Shown here: one piece after another, positions 1-6,435 of the stretch | Layout: each line of letters begins with the position of its first letter | Position numbering within the stretch: position 1 is the first letter of the stretch | Source of the DNA: an uncultured Lachnospiraceae bacterium | GTDB taxonomy: Bacteria; Bacillota; Clostridia; Lachnospirales; Lachnospiraceae | Direction: 5' to 3' | Assembly (NCBI GenBank): GCA_947174615.1 | Contig: CAMWJQ010000224.1 | Span: forward strand, 1-6,728 | DNA: 6,728 nt | Translations under genes and position numbers: made by a program | The notes under the pieces: generated by a model | What the model was told of the DNA's origin: nothing | Database searches by the model: none | What the model saw: the letters and a program-made list of their open reading frames with translations, nothing else

Positions 1-403
1 GTGTGGGATTGGGTGTCGGCTGCGCAGGCGGTGTTCCTGTGTCAGATGGACTTTGCACAGGAGGCGGCGTAGGTGCAGGCTGACTTTCGGCAGGCGGAGT
101 CTGCACAGGCTGGCTTTCGGCGGGCGTGCTTTCTGTTGGCGTATTTTCAGGAGGCGGTGTCTGATCAGGCGTGCTTTCAGGAGTACTGGGGCTTGGTGCG
201 GGCGCGCTGTCACTGGGGCCGCTCGGTGCAGGCGTGCTCTCGGCAGGATTTGTTTCACTAGGTGTATTTTGCGGCGGTGTGGTCTGCGTGCTTTCCTCTG
301 CTGCGTATACGGAATGCGCAGGCAGGGTTGTGAATAGCATCATCGCTGTGGCGTACACGATTATTTTTTGAAGTATAGCTTTGTTCTTGAATAATTGATT
401 CAT
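1..403 (-). CDS. Exported Pro/Thr/Ser-rich protein, N-terminal part (3' end outside window)
   Basis: Read on the minus strand from the ATG at 403-401, this frame is open for 134 codons to the window edge. An AGGAGG ribosome binding site lies at 418-413, nine bases before the start. Residues 1-8 are basic (K6, K8), residues 9-27 are a hydrophobic helix, and A-H-S-V-Y-A followed by A-E-E gives a typical signal peptidase I site after about residue 34. From residue 37 on, the chain is a low-complexity linker made almost only of P, T, S, E, Q, A and N, with recurring short units such as TPAES, TPES and TPPP. No cysteine follows the signal sequence, so it is not a lipoprotein. Such linkers in Firmicutes usually lead to a cell-wall or extracellular domain, but that domain is outside the window, so I assign no function. 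The plus-strand ORFs across 53-371 are shadows of this repeat-rich coding sequence. Confidence 0.8.
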   Translation of the reverse strand, partial: MNQLFKNKAILQKIIVYATAMMLFTTLPAHSVYAAEESTQTTPPQNTPSETNPAESTPAPSGPSDSAPAPSPSTPESTPDQTPPPENTPTESTPAESQPVQTPPAESQPAPTPPPVQSPSDTGTPPAQPTPNPT

Positions 404-412
404 GTAGAGAAT

Positions 413-418
413 CCTCCT
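413..418 (-). promoter_or_regulatory. Ribosome binding site of the exported-protein gene
   Basis: The plus strand reads CCTCCT here, giving AGGAGG on the minus strand. It lies nine bases upstream of the ATG at 403-401, and this perfect match decides both the strand and the start of the partial gene on the left. Confidence 0.8.
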
Positions 419-486
419 TGTATTCCGGGTGTATTTCCTGAAGTTATATTTTCCAGATTTTGCATCTATTCAACAATATAGTTTAT

Positions 487-495
487 AGTATATCA
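487..495 (-). promoter_or_regulatory. Candidate extended -10 promoter for the minus-strand gene
   Basis: On the minus strand this reads TGATATACT, that is TGn followed by TATACT (five of six matches to the SigA -10). I see no good -35 box 17 bases upstream, so the call rests on the extended -10 alone. Transcription would start near 480, leaving an untranslated leader of about 77 bases before the ATG at 403. Confidence 0.4.
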
Positions 496-496
496 T

Positions 497-542
497 GCCC
501 GAAGAAAAGATTATATATAAAATTTAAATAAATTTTCTGGGC
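497..542. repeat. Interrupted AT-rich inverted repeat between divergent promoters
   Basis: GCCC at 497-500 and GAAAA at 504-508 face TTTTC at 533-537 and GGGC at 539-542. Inside them lies a second perfect inverted repeat, AAAATTTA (519-526) against TAAATTTT (529-536). The structure sits just upstream of the minus-strand -10 and just before the plus-strand -35. It could be a shared operator or merely AT-rich promoter DNA. It has no U-tract placed for a terminator. Confidence 0.35.
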
Positions 543-549
543 AATTGGC

Positions 550-581
550 TTGACATTTGGATAGAGATTTAATACTATAAT
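550..581 (+). promoter_or_regulatory. SigA-type promoter of the valS leader
   Basis: A perfect TTGACA at 550-555 is followed after 17 bases by TACTAT (573-578), which overlaps a perfect TATAAT (576-581) at a spacing of 20. Either -10 reading is possible: optimal spacing with a weaker box, or a perfect box with long spacing. Transcription would start near 585-588, which fits the structured leader that follows. Confidence 0.75.
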
Positions 582-601
582 TAAATGAATATCATAACTA
601 G

Positions 602-733
602 CTGTCTTGTCCGCGTTAGAGGGCGGGGCTTGATCGGGAATCTGCTGAGAGGGCGCATCCTGACATGCATTCAGACAGAGGTAGTACAGCGTTCATTCGC
701 CCTTTGCTGTAGCGATTACAGTGAAGGGCTTTT
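602..733 (+). promoter_or_regulatory. T-box-like tRNA-sensing leader of valS (atypical)
   Basis: The 3' part has T-box antiterminator geometry. CAGAGG (676-681) pairs with CCTTTG (701-706) as helix A1, including one G-U pair. The seven-base bulge TAGTACA (682-688) follows, then GCG (689-691) pairs with CGC (698-700) as helix A2 with loop TTCATT. This structure excludes the terminator at 699-733, the usual T-box switch, and a synthetase gene follows. The usual bulge is TGGNACC, whose TGGN pairs with the free NCCA end of uncharged tRNA; here it is TAGTACA. CTGTCT (602-607) can pair with AGACAG (673-678), closing a domain of about 65 bases where stem I should be, but I cannot identify a kink-turn or a valine GTN specifier on its 3' side. 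The expected role is to raise valS expression when tRNA-Val is uncharged. The antiterminator/terminator switch is well supported; the T-box identity less so. Confidence 0.6.
699..733 (+). terminator. Intrinsic terminator (attenuator) in the valS leader
   Basis: GCCCTTTGCTGTA (699-711) pairs with TACAGTGAAGGGC (717-729) to give a 13-pair helix containing two G-U pairs, with loop GCGAT, followed directly by TTTT (730-733). Its 5' arm begins inside helix A2 of the antiterminator and includes the 3' strand of helix A1 (701-706), so the two folds are mutually exclusive. The U-tract is short, so some readthrough is likely. Confidence 0.85.
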
Positions 734-857
734 CATATGCGCATGGCATATGCACATGGGTGTCCAAATGAAACATGCCAGCAAGCTGACGGATGCCCGG
801 CGCGCGAGTAAGGGAACTATGGTTCCCGAATCAGTTACCATCAGAAAGGAGAACTTT
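734..857 (+). other. Long untranslated leader segment with two perfect hairpins, upstream of valS
   Basis: About 124 bases separate the attenuator from the valS start, longer than needed for a ribosome binding site. CATATGC (734-740) and GCATATG (746-752) form a seven-pair hairpin with loop GCATG immediately after the U-tract. GGGAAC (812-817) and GTTCCC (822-827) form a six-pair hairpin with loop TATG, ending 17 bases before the ribosome binding site. Neither is followed by a U-tract. I recognise no known riboswitch or tRNA here. The frame is open through this region and joins valS, but that looks like chance. Confidence 0.5.
845..851 (+). promoter_or_regulatory. Ribosome binding site fixing the valS start
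   Basis: AAAGGAG lies six bases before the ATG at 858. It selects this start over the in-frame ATG at 585, which has no ribosome binding site and would place the leader RNA inside the protein. Confidence 0.85.
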
Positions 858-3509
858 ATGAGCAAGGAGTTGGCAAAGACTTATGACCCACATGGTCTGG
901 AAGACAGGATTTACCAGAAGTGGCTTGATAAGAAATATTTTCATGCGGAGGTTGACAGGAGCAGGAAACCGTTTACCATTGTAATTCCCCCGCCGAATAT
1001 CACAGGGCAGCTTCATATGGGACATGCGCTGGATAACACGATGCAGGATATCCTGATTCGGTTTAAGAGAATGCAGGGATACAATGCGCTATGGCAGCCG
1101 GGGACAGATCATGCCAGCATTGCCACGGAAGTTAAGATTATTGAGAAGTTAAAGGAGGAAGGCATCGACAAGCATGACCTTGGCAGGGAGAAATTCCTTG
1201 AGCGCGCATGGGATTGGAAAAAAGAGTACGGCGGGCGCATTATCAGTCAGCTCAAGAAGCTGGGTTCTTCGTGTGATTGGGATAGAGAGCGCTTTACGAT
1301 GGATGAGGGCTGCAATAAGGCTGTCACAGAAGTTTTCTGCAAAATGCATGAGAAGGGTTATATCTATAAAGGCGCTAGGATGATTAACTGGTGCCCTGTC
1401 TGCAATACTTCAATCTCAGATGCAGAAGTTGAGTATGAGGAGCAGGCAGGACACTTATGGCACATCAAGTATCCAGTACTCAATGAGGATGGTTCAGCAT
1501 CTGGCGAGTATCTGACCTTTGCGACGACAAGACCAGAGACGATGCTCGGAGATACGGCAGTTGCCATTCATCCGGAGGATGAGAGGTATGCGCATCTAAA
1601 AGGAAAGAAGCTGATGCTGCCACTGATGAACCGTGAGATTCCTGTCGTTGAGGATACTTATGTGGATAGGGAATTTGGTACAGGCGTAGTGAAGATTACA
1701 CCGGGGCATGACCCAAATGATTTTGAGGTTGGCAGGAGACATAATCTGCCTATTATCAATATTATGAACGACGATGCGGTCATCAATGAAAATGGCGGTG
1801 CATATGCGGGCATGGAGCGCTATGCGGCGAGAAAATCCATCGTGGAGGAGCTTGACAGGATGGGGCTTCTCGTGAAGGTGGAGGATTACAGCCACAATGT
1901 AGGCACACATGACCGCTGCAAGACGACGATTGAGCCGCTTGTGAAACAGCAGTGGTTTGTCAGGATGGATGAGTTGATAAAACCCGCAGTGGAGGCGGTA
2001 AAAAGCGGGGATATCAAACTGATTCCGGAGAGAATGGACAAGACCTACTATAATTGGACGGACAATATCAAGGACTGGTGCATTTCCAGACAGCTTTGGT
2101 GGGGGCACCGCATACCGGCATATTACTGTGACGAATGCGGTGAGATCGTCGTCGCAAAAGCGATGCCTGAGCGCTGCCCTAAATGTGGATGCAGTCATTT
2201 TACGCAGGACCCGGATACGTTGGACACATGGTTTTCATCGGCGCTCTGGCCGTTCTCGACACTGGGGTGGCCTGACAAGACAGAGGATTTGGACTATTTT
2301 TACCCGACGGATGTGCTGGTGACAGGATATGATATTATCTTTTTCTGGGTAATCCGTATGATTTTTTCCGGGTATGAACATTTGAAGGAGAAGCCGTTTC
2401 AGACGGTGCTGTTTCATGGTCTGGTTCGCGACGCGCAGGGCAGGAAGATGTCAAAATCGCTCGGCAATGGCATTGACCCGCTTGAGGTGATTGAGCAATA
2501 TGGCGCAGATGCGCTCCGTATGACGCTGATCACTGGAAATGCGCCGGGCAATGATATGCGGTTTTACTATGAGCGGGTGGAGGCAAACAGAAATTTTGCC
2601 AATAAGATCTGGAATGCTTCTCGCTTTATCATGATGAATATGGAGGGCAAGGAGGTGACGTCGCCGTCGGCATTGGAGCCGGCGGACCGCTGGATCATCT
2701 CAAAACTCAACAGTTTAGTGCGAGAAGTCACAGACAATATGGAAAGTTTCGAGCTTGGCATCGCAGTTCAGAAAATTTATGATTTTATCTGGGATGAGTT
2801 CTGCGACTGGTATATCGAGATGGTGAAGCCAAGACTTTATAATTCAGATGATGCAGTGTCTCAGAATGCAGCGCTCTGGACGTTAAAGACAGTGCTGATT
2901 GACGCGCTCAAGCTGCTGCATCCATATATGCCGTTTATCACAGAGGAAATCTTCTGTACACTCCAGTCTGAGGAGGAGTCTATCATGATTTCAACTTGGC
3001 CGGTGTATGATGAGGGGCGCAATTACGCGAAGGATGAGAAAGATATTGAAATTCTCAAGGAAGCGGTGCGCGGTATCAGAACCGCGAGGACGGAGATGAA
3101 CGTAGCGCCCTCGAGAAAGGCACATGTATTTGTAGTCTCTGAGAGGCAGGAAATCAGAGATACCTTTGCGGAGGGCAGATTGTTCTTTGCCTCCCTTGCC
3201 TATGCGTCGGATGTCACGATTCAGGAGGACAAGCGCGGAATTGCTGACGATGCGGTATCTGTGGTGATTGCAAATGCCACGATCTACATTCCTTTTGCGG
3301 AGCTGGTGGACTTAAAACAGGAGATCGAGCGGCTCGAAAAGGAGGCAAAGCGGCTCGAAGGTGAGCTTGCCCGTGTGAATGGCATGTTGAACAATGAGAA
3401 ATTTATGTCGAAAGCGCCAGCATCAAAAATTGCTGAGGAGAAGGAAAAATTAGCAAAATATGTACAAATGAAAGAACAAGTTACAGAACGGCTTGCGCAA
3501 TTAAGGTAA
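858..3509 (+). CDS. valS: Valyl-tRNA synthetase (ValRS)
   Basis: Cytoplasmic class Ia synthetase that attaches valine to tRNA-Val using ATP and edits misactivated threonine. The 883 aa length is usual for the bacterial enzyme. Visible in order: the N-terminal segment MSKELAKTYDP; PPPNITG with the HIGH-type motif HMGH at 53-56; a CPVC pair at 179-182; the CP1 editing domain with TTRPET at 223-228 and GHDPND at 283-288; DWCISRQLWWGHRIP leading into a zinc knuckle with C424, C427, C440 and C443; the KMSKS loop at 530-534; GNDMRF and NRNFANKIWN before the anticodon-binding helical domain; and a C-terminal coiled coil from about 815 to 883, the ValRS tRNA-binding arm. The start at 858 has an AAAGGAG site six bases upstream and matches the family's normal N terminus. 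The gene appears intact and is probably controlled by the T-box-like leader. valS next to folC is a known Firmicutes arrangement; here a FapA gene lies between them. Confidence 0.98.
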   Translation: MSKELAKTYDPHGLEDRIYQKWLDKKYFHAEVDRSRKPFTIVIPPPNITGQLHMGHALDNTMQDILIRFKRMQGYNALWQPGTDHASIATEVKIIEKLKEEGIDKHDLGREKFLERAWDWKKEYGGRIISQLKKLGSSCDWDRERFTMDEGCNKAVTEVFCKMHEKGYIYKGARMINWCPVCNTSISDAEVEYEEQAGHLWHIKYPVLNEDGSASGEYLTFATTRPETMLGDTAVAIHPEDERYAHLKGKKLMLPLMNREIPVVEDTYVDREFGTGVVKITPGHDPNDFEVGRRHNLPIINIMNDDAVINENGGAYAGMERYAARKSIVEELDRMGLLVKVEDYSHNVGTHDRCKTTIEPLVKQQWFVRMDELIKPAVEAVKSGDIKLIPERMDKTYYNWTDNIKDWCISRQLWWGHRIPAYYCDECGEIVVAKAMPERCPKCGCSHFTQDPDTLDTWFSSALWPFSTLGWPDKTEDLDYFYPTDVLVTGYDIIFFWVIRMIFSGYEHLKEKPFQTVLFHGLVRDAQGRKMSKSLGNGIDPLEVIEQYGADALRMTLITGNAPGNDMRFYYERVEANRNFANKIWNASRFIMMNMEGKEVTSPSALEPADRWIISKLNSLVREVTDNMESFELGIAVQKIYDFIWDEFCDWYIEMVKPRLYNSDDAVSQNAALWTLKTVLIDALKLLHPYMPFITEEIFCTLQSEEESIMISTWPVYDEGRNYAKDEKDIEILKEAVRGIRTARTEMNVAPSRKAHVFVVSERQEIRDTFAEGRLFFASLAYASDVTIQEDKRGIADDAVSVVIANATIYIPFAELVDLKQEIERLEKEAKRLEGELARVNGMLNNEKFMSKAPASKIAEEKEKLAKYVQMKEQVTERLAQLR

Positions 3510-3522
3510 ATGGTGGTACAAT
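3493..3522 (+). promoter_or_regulatory. Candidate promoter for the FapA-family gene, at the valS 3' end
   Basis: TGGTACAAT at 3514-3522 is an extended -10 (TGn plus TACAAT, five of six). A weak -35, TTGCGC, lies 18 bases upstream at 3493-3498, inside the end of valS. The predicted start near 3529 would leave about 38 bases of leader. This would let the FapA-family gene be made independently of the valS attenuator. The evidence is the -10 sequence alone. Confidence 0.4.
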
Positions 3523-3553
3523 AAAGACATAAAGGGGCGGATTATGCCTTTTC

Positions 3554-3558
3554 GGAGG
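3554..3558 (+). promoter_or_regulatory. Ribosome binding site fixing the FapA-family start
   Basis: GGAGG lies eight bases before the ATG at 3567. The in-frame GTG at 3558 overlaps this site and so cannot be the start served by it, which makes the protein 461 rather than 464 residues long. Confidence 0.8.
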
Positions 3559-3566
3559 TGAACAAG

Positions 3567-4952
3567 ATGGTTAATGTCAAATCTTATGTCAGAATAGCGG
3601 ACGATAAAACGGAAGCGTGGCTTTACTTGTGCGCGCCCGAGGAAGGCACAAAGTATGAAAAGCCGGAAATTATTAGATACCTTCAGCTAAACGGGGTAGT
3701 GGCAGGTATCAATGAGTCGCATGTTGCGGCAATGTGCAAGAAACAGATTTATGAGAGAGAAGTTAAGATTGCGTCGAGTGAAAAAGGGGACCCGGGAAGG
3801 GCAGGGCATTTTGAGTTCTTCTTCAGCACAGAGAAGCCCAAACCTGAAATTCGAAAAGATGGTACAGTAGATTACAGGAGTATGTCTCTGGTACAGAATG
3901 TGGAGGAGGGACAGCTGCTTGCAATCTATCATCCGGCAGTACAGGGCACTTCGGGAAGAGATGTCACAGGAGCAGTGGAGAAAGTCAATACATACAAGGA
4001 GCTGAGACCGCTCAGCGGCAAAGGGATCAGCAATGAGGAAGACCCGAACAAATATTACGCGTCAAAGTCCGGCAAGATTGAGTATGATGGCGATAACAAA
4101 TTGTCTGTGGTAGAAGTTTATGAGATTCAGGGCGGCTGCGATTATGCCAACAATGCCTTGGTTGATTTTAACGGGGATGTCATTATTCACGGAAATGTGG
4201 AGGCAGGCGTCACTGTGCGCGCAGGAAAGAGCCTCACGGTGGAGGGGGTCGTTGAGTCGGCAAACATTTCTGCGGGCGGCACGGTCTGTCTCAAGCGTGG
4301 TATGCAGGGAGCAGGCAAGGGGGCAATCGTCGCTGGCGGTGATATTTTTACAGAATTTATAGAGTATGCGACGGTCAGCGCTGGTGGGAATGTACAGTCC
4401 AATGTTATATTAAACTCCAAAGTGACTGCGGGAGAGCAGATCACACTGACTGGGAAAAAAGGTCTGATCGCCGGCGGCTACGTCCATGCGATGATGGGTG
4501 TGAACTGCCAGAACGCAGGGAATATGTCTGAGATCAAGACCGGCATACATGTGGGTGTGATGCCTGAGATTATGGAGCAGCGCATCGCAATGAATGAGGA
4601 ATACACAAAACTAAATCAGGAACTCGATGAAGTGGCGGCAAGAATGGCGAAAATACTGCGTGTCAGACAGCAGACTGGAGAGCTGAGCGAACAGCTGCAG
4701 GCGCATCTCAATGAGTTAAAGACAAAGAAGAGTGAGATCTATATTCGCTGTATCAGAACCAAAAAACAGGTTGATGATCTGGAGAGCACGATTTTAAAGT
4801 CAAGAGAAGCGAAAATCAGGATCAGCGGGAATATTCATAAAGGTACGGTGATCAGTATTGACGACAATAAGATGATCATTAACCGTGATACAAGTTTTAT
4901 GGAGTACTCCGCACAGAATGGCGTGATTGTCGGAACCGTGGTGGTTATCTAA
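3567..4952 (+). CDS. FapA / DUF342 family protein
   Basis: A 461 aa protein that I recognise as FapA family (DUF342, sometimes annotated flagellar assembly protein A). I see three parts. Residues 1 to about 195 are a mixed alpha/beta N-terminal domain, with the family-type stretch around GQLLAIYHPAVQGTSGRDVTG. Residues about 199-330 form a repetitive beta-solenoid-like region of short glycine-rich turns such as VIIHGNVEAGVTVRAG, SLTVEGVVESANISAGG and AIVAGGDI. Residues about 331-416 are a charged helical coiled coil, followed by a short beta-rich C terminus ending GVIVGTVVVI. There is no signal peptide or membrane helix, so it should be cytoplasmic or peripheral. The biochemical role of the family is poorly defined. 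No flagellar gene is visible in this window, so the flagellar label should not be assumed. The start at ATG 3567 follows GGAGG; the GTG at 3558 overlaps that site. It lies 57 bases after valS and is followed by a terminator. Confidence 0.88.
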   Translation: MVNVKSYVRIADDKTEAWLYLCAPEEGTKYEKPEIIRYLQLNGVVAGINESHVAAMCKKQIYEREVKIASSEKGDPGRAGHFEFFFSTEKPKPEIRKDGTVDYRSMSLVQNVEEGQLLAIYHPAVQGTSGRDVTGAVEKVNTYKELRPLSGKGISNEEDPNKYYASKSGKIEYDGDNKLSVVEVYEIQGGCDYANNALVDFNGDVIIHGNVEAGVTVRAGKSLTVEGVVESANISAGGTVCLKRGMQGAGKGAIVAGGDIFTEFIEYATVSAGGNVQSNVILNSKVTAGEQITLTGKKGLIAGGYVHAMMGVNCQNAGNMSEIKTGIHVGVMPEIMEQRIAMNEEYTKLNQELDEVAARMAKILRVRQQTGELSEQLQAHLNELKTKKSEIYIRCIRTKKQVDDLESTILKSREAKIRISGNIHKGTVISIDDNKMIINRDTSFMEYSAQNGVIVGTVVVI

Positions 4953-4967
4953 GTGTTTTAATATAAA

Positions 4968-4976
4968 TGATAAAAT
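4968..4976 (+). promoter_or_regulatory. Weak candidate extended -10 upstream of folC
   Basis: TGATAAAAT (TGn plus TAAAAT) lies just before the terminator hairpin, without a convincing -35. A start about seven bases downstream would fall inside the 5' arm of the hairpin and so weaken it for that transcript. It is one of few candidates for driving folC other than readthrough. Confidence 0.25.
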
Positions 4977-4977
4977 G

Positions 4978-5010
4978 AAAAAGGTTCGCAGTAAAAGGCG
5001 GATCTTTTTT
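4978..5010 (+). terminator. Intrinsic terminator after the FapA-family gene
   Basis: AAGGTTCGC (4981-4989) pairs with GCGGATCTT (4998-5006), nine pairs including two G-U, with loop AGTAAAAG. Flanking A (4978-4980) and T (5007-5009) residues can lengthen the stem. A run of six T at 5005-5010 follows. It starts 25 bases past the FapA-family stop and separates that gene from folC. Confidence 0.8.
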
Positions 5011-5050
5011 ATGCACGCGAGCGAAAATACAATTCTTCAGGGGGATAGGA

Positions 5051-6435
5051 ATGCAGGAGAAATTTGCGCGAAGCTATGCAGAGGCAGAACATTTTTTGGA
5101 GGAAGTGCCGAGGTTTACCAAAAAGAATGCCTTGGAGGACACGAGAGGATTTTATGAATTTATACAGAATTGTGAGAAGGGCAGATATCGTGAGGAGCGT
5201 TTAGGTATCATTATTCATGTGGCAGGCACGAATGGAAAAGGGTCTGTGTGCGCGTTTTTAGAGAGTATATGTAGAATCAGCGGATACCGGACAGCGATGT
5301 TCACGTCGCCGCACCTGGTGATGACAAGAGAGCGGTTTCGTGTTGATGGCAGCATGATTTCGGAGGAGATGTTTCTCGAGGCGTTCAACTGGCTGGCTGT
5401 TCAGGTTGAGCGATACCACAGTGTCAAGCCAGATTATTGTCCGACGTATTTTGAGCGGCTGTTTTTTATGGGAATTTATGTGTTTGCAAGGGCGGACGTC
5501 GGGGTCACAATCTTAGAGACAGGGCTTGGGGGACGTCTGGACACAACAAATGTAGTCAAAAGACCGGCGGTGAGTGTGATCACAGAGATTGGGTTGGATC
5601 ATATGGAGTATCTTGGGGATACCATTGAGAAAATTGCTGCTGAAAAGGCTGGGATTCTCAAGGCGGGTGTGCCTGTCGTATTCACTGACAGAAAAGTGCG
5701 GCTTCTGAGGTGCTTTGTAAAAAGGCGCGGGAACTTGGCTGCATCTGTCACAGCGTGTCGGAAAATGACTACAAAATCAATGAAATTCAGAAAAAATTCA
5801 TTGATTTTTCTGTTGTCAGTCGTTATTATGGTTATGGTAGATTGATTGCGAATACGACTGCGGCGTATCAGGCGGAGAATGCGGCGGTAGCGATTCGGAC
5901 AGTCGAGGTGTTACAGCATCAGCACAGGCTGGACAAAATTACCGCGGCATCGATTCGGGAAGGAATCAAAGGAATGCACTGGGCGTGCCGTATGGAAGAG
6001 GTTCGCTCAGGAGTGTTTGTCGATGGGGCGCACAATGAGGATGGCATCGAGGCGTTTGTACAGTCTTTGTATCTGTATCAGAAGCTGTCCGGGGAGCAGC
6101 TGCATACAAAAAAGTGTGTGGTGATCTTTTCTGTCGTCGGCGATAAAAAGTATGAGCCGATGATTCGAATGCTCTGCGGGCTTAGGATGGTGACAGATTT
6201 TGTGGTAACGCAGATTCCCGGAGAACGGGGAGCCGATCTGGAAGCGCTTTATATACTGTTTGAGAAGTATATGCATAAAAAGACACAGAAGATACATACC
6301 TATGAGAAGATAGAGGATGCGCTTGCCTTTGGTTTGTCAGTCCGCGGGAATACGGGCAGGATATATATTGTCGGGTCGCTGTATCTGGTAGGTCTTGTGG
6401 AGCGCATTATGGAGGATTATGATGATAGATTTTGA
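5051..6435 (+). pseudogene. folC: Folylpolyglutamate / dihydrofolate synthase, frameshifted near 5695
   Basis: FolC is a cytoplasmic Mur-ligase-like enzyme that uses ATP to add glutamate to dihydropteroate or tetrahydrofolate. The start at 5051 follows GGGGGA at 5040-5045. The first frame encodes residues 1-215 with HVAGTNGKGSV (ATP-binding loop, 56-66), FTSPHL (84-89), ETGLGGRLDTTN (156-167), GLDHMEYLG (181-189) and EKAGILKAGVPVVFTDRK. It then leaves the family and stops at 5845. The rest of FolC continues in the -1 frame, open from 5689 to the stop at 6433-6435, with AAYQAENAA, WACRMEEV and VDGAHN. Adding one A to the AAAA run at 5692-5695 joins them as F-T-D-R-K-S-A-A-S-E-V-L and gives 461 residues, a normal length, with Y273, Q274, N277 and D325-N329 in place. 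Both halves are otherwise undamaged. This is either a very recent mutation or a sequence error; programmed frameshifting is possible but unlikely. The next small gene overlaps its end. Confidence 0.9.

Noticed and set aside
53..371. Plus-strand Arg/Cys-rich and Gly/Leu-rich ORFs
   Set aside because: They are shadows of the minus-strand Pro/Thr/Ser-rich coding sequence, which has a signal peptide and a good ribosome binding site.
630..675. TPP-riboswitch-like stretch containing CTGAGAGGG
   Set aside because: Only the CTGAGA core resembles it; the rest of the thi-box and its pairing are absent, and the downstream gene is valS.
755..845. tRNA-like segment (GGTTCCCGAATC resembling a T-arm)
   Set aside because: No acceptor, D or anticodon arms can be drawn at the required spacing.
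585..857. N-terminal extension of valS to the in-frame ATG at 585
   Set aside because: The extra 91 codons run through the attenuator and have no ribosome binding site or ValRS similarity; ATG 858 has AAAGGAG and the family's normal N terminus.
1596..2198. 200-codon minus-strand ORF
   Set aside because: It lies wholly antisense to conserved valS domains and has no recognisable motif.
3508..3525. T-box-like GGTGGTAC after valS
   Set aside because: No antiterminator or terminator pairing surrounds it; it reads better as an extended -10 (TGGTACAAT).
3531..3552. Possible terminator hairpin after valS (AAAGG...CCTTTT)
   Set aside because: Only five consecutive pairs with an eleven-base loop and four T, adjoining the next ribosome binding site; too weak to call.
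5696..5845. Tail of the first folC frame as a genuine alternative C terminus
   Set aside because: Its sequence has no FolC character, while the other frame over the same bases continues the family motifs.
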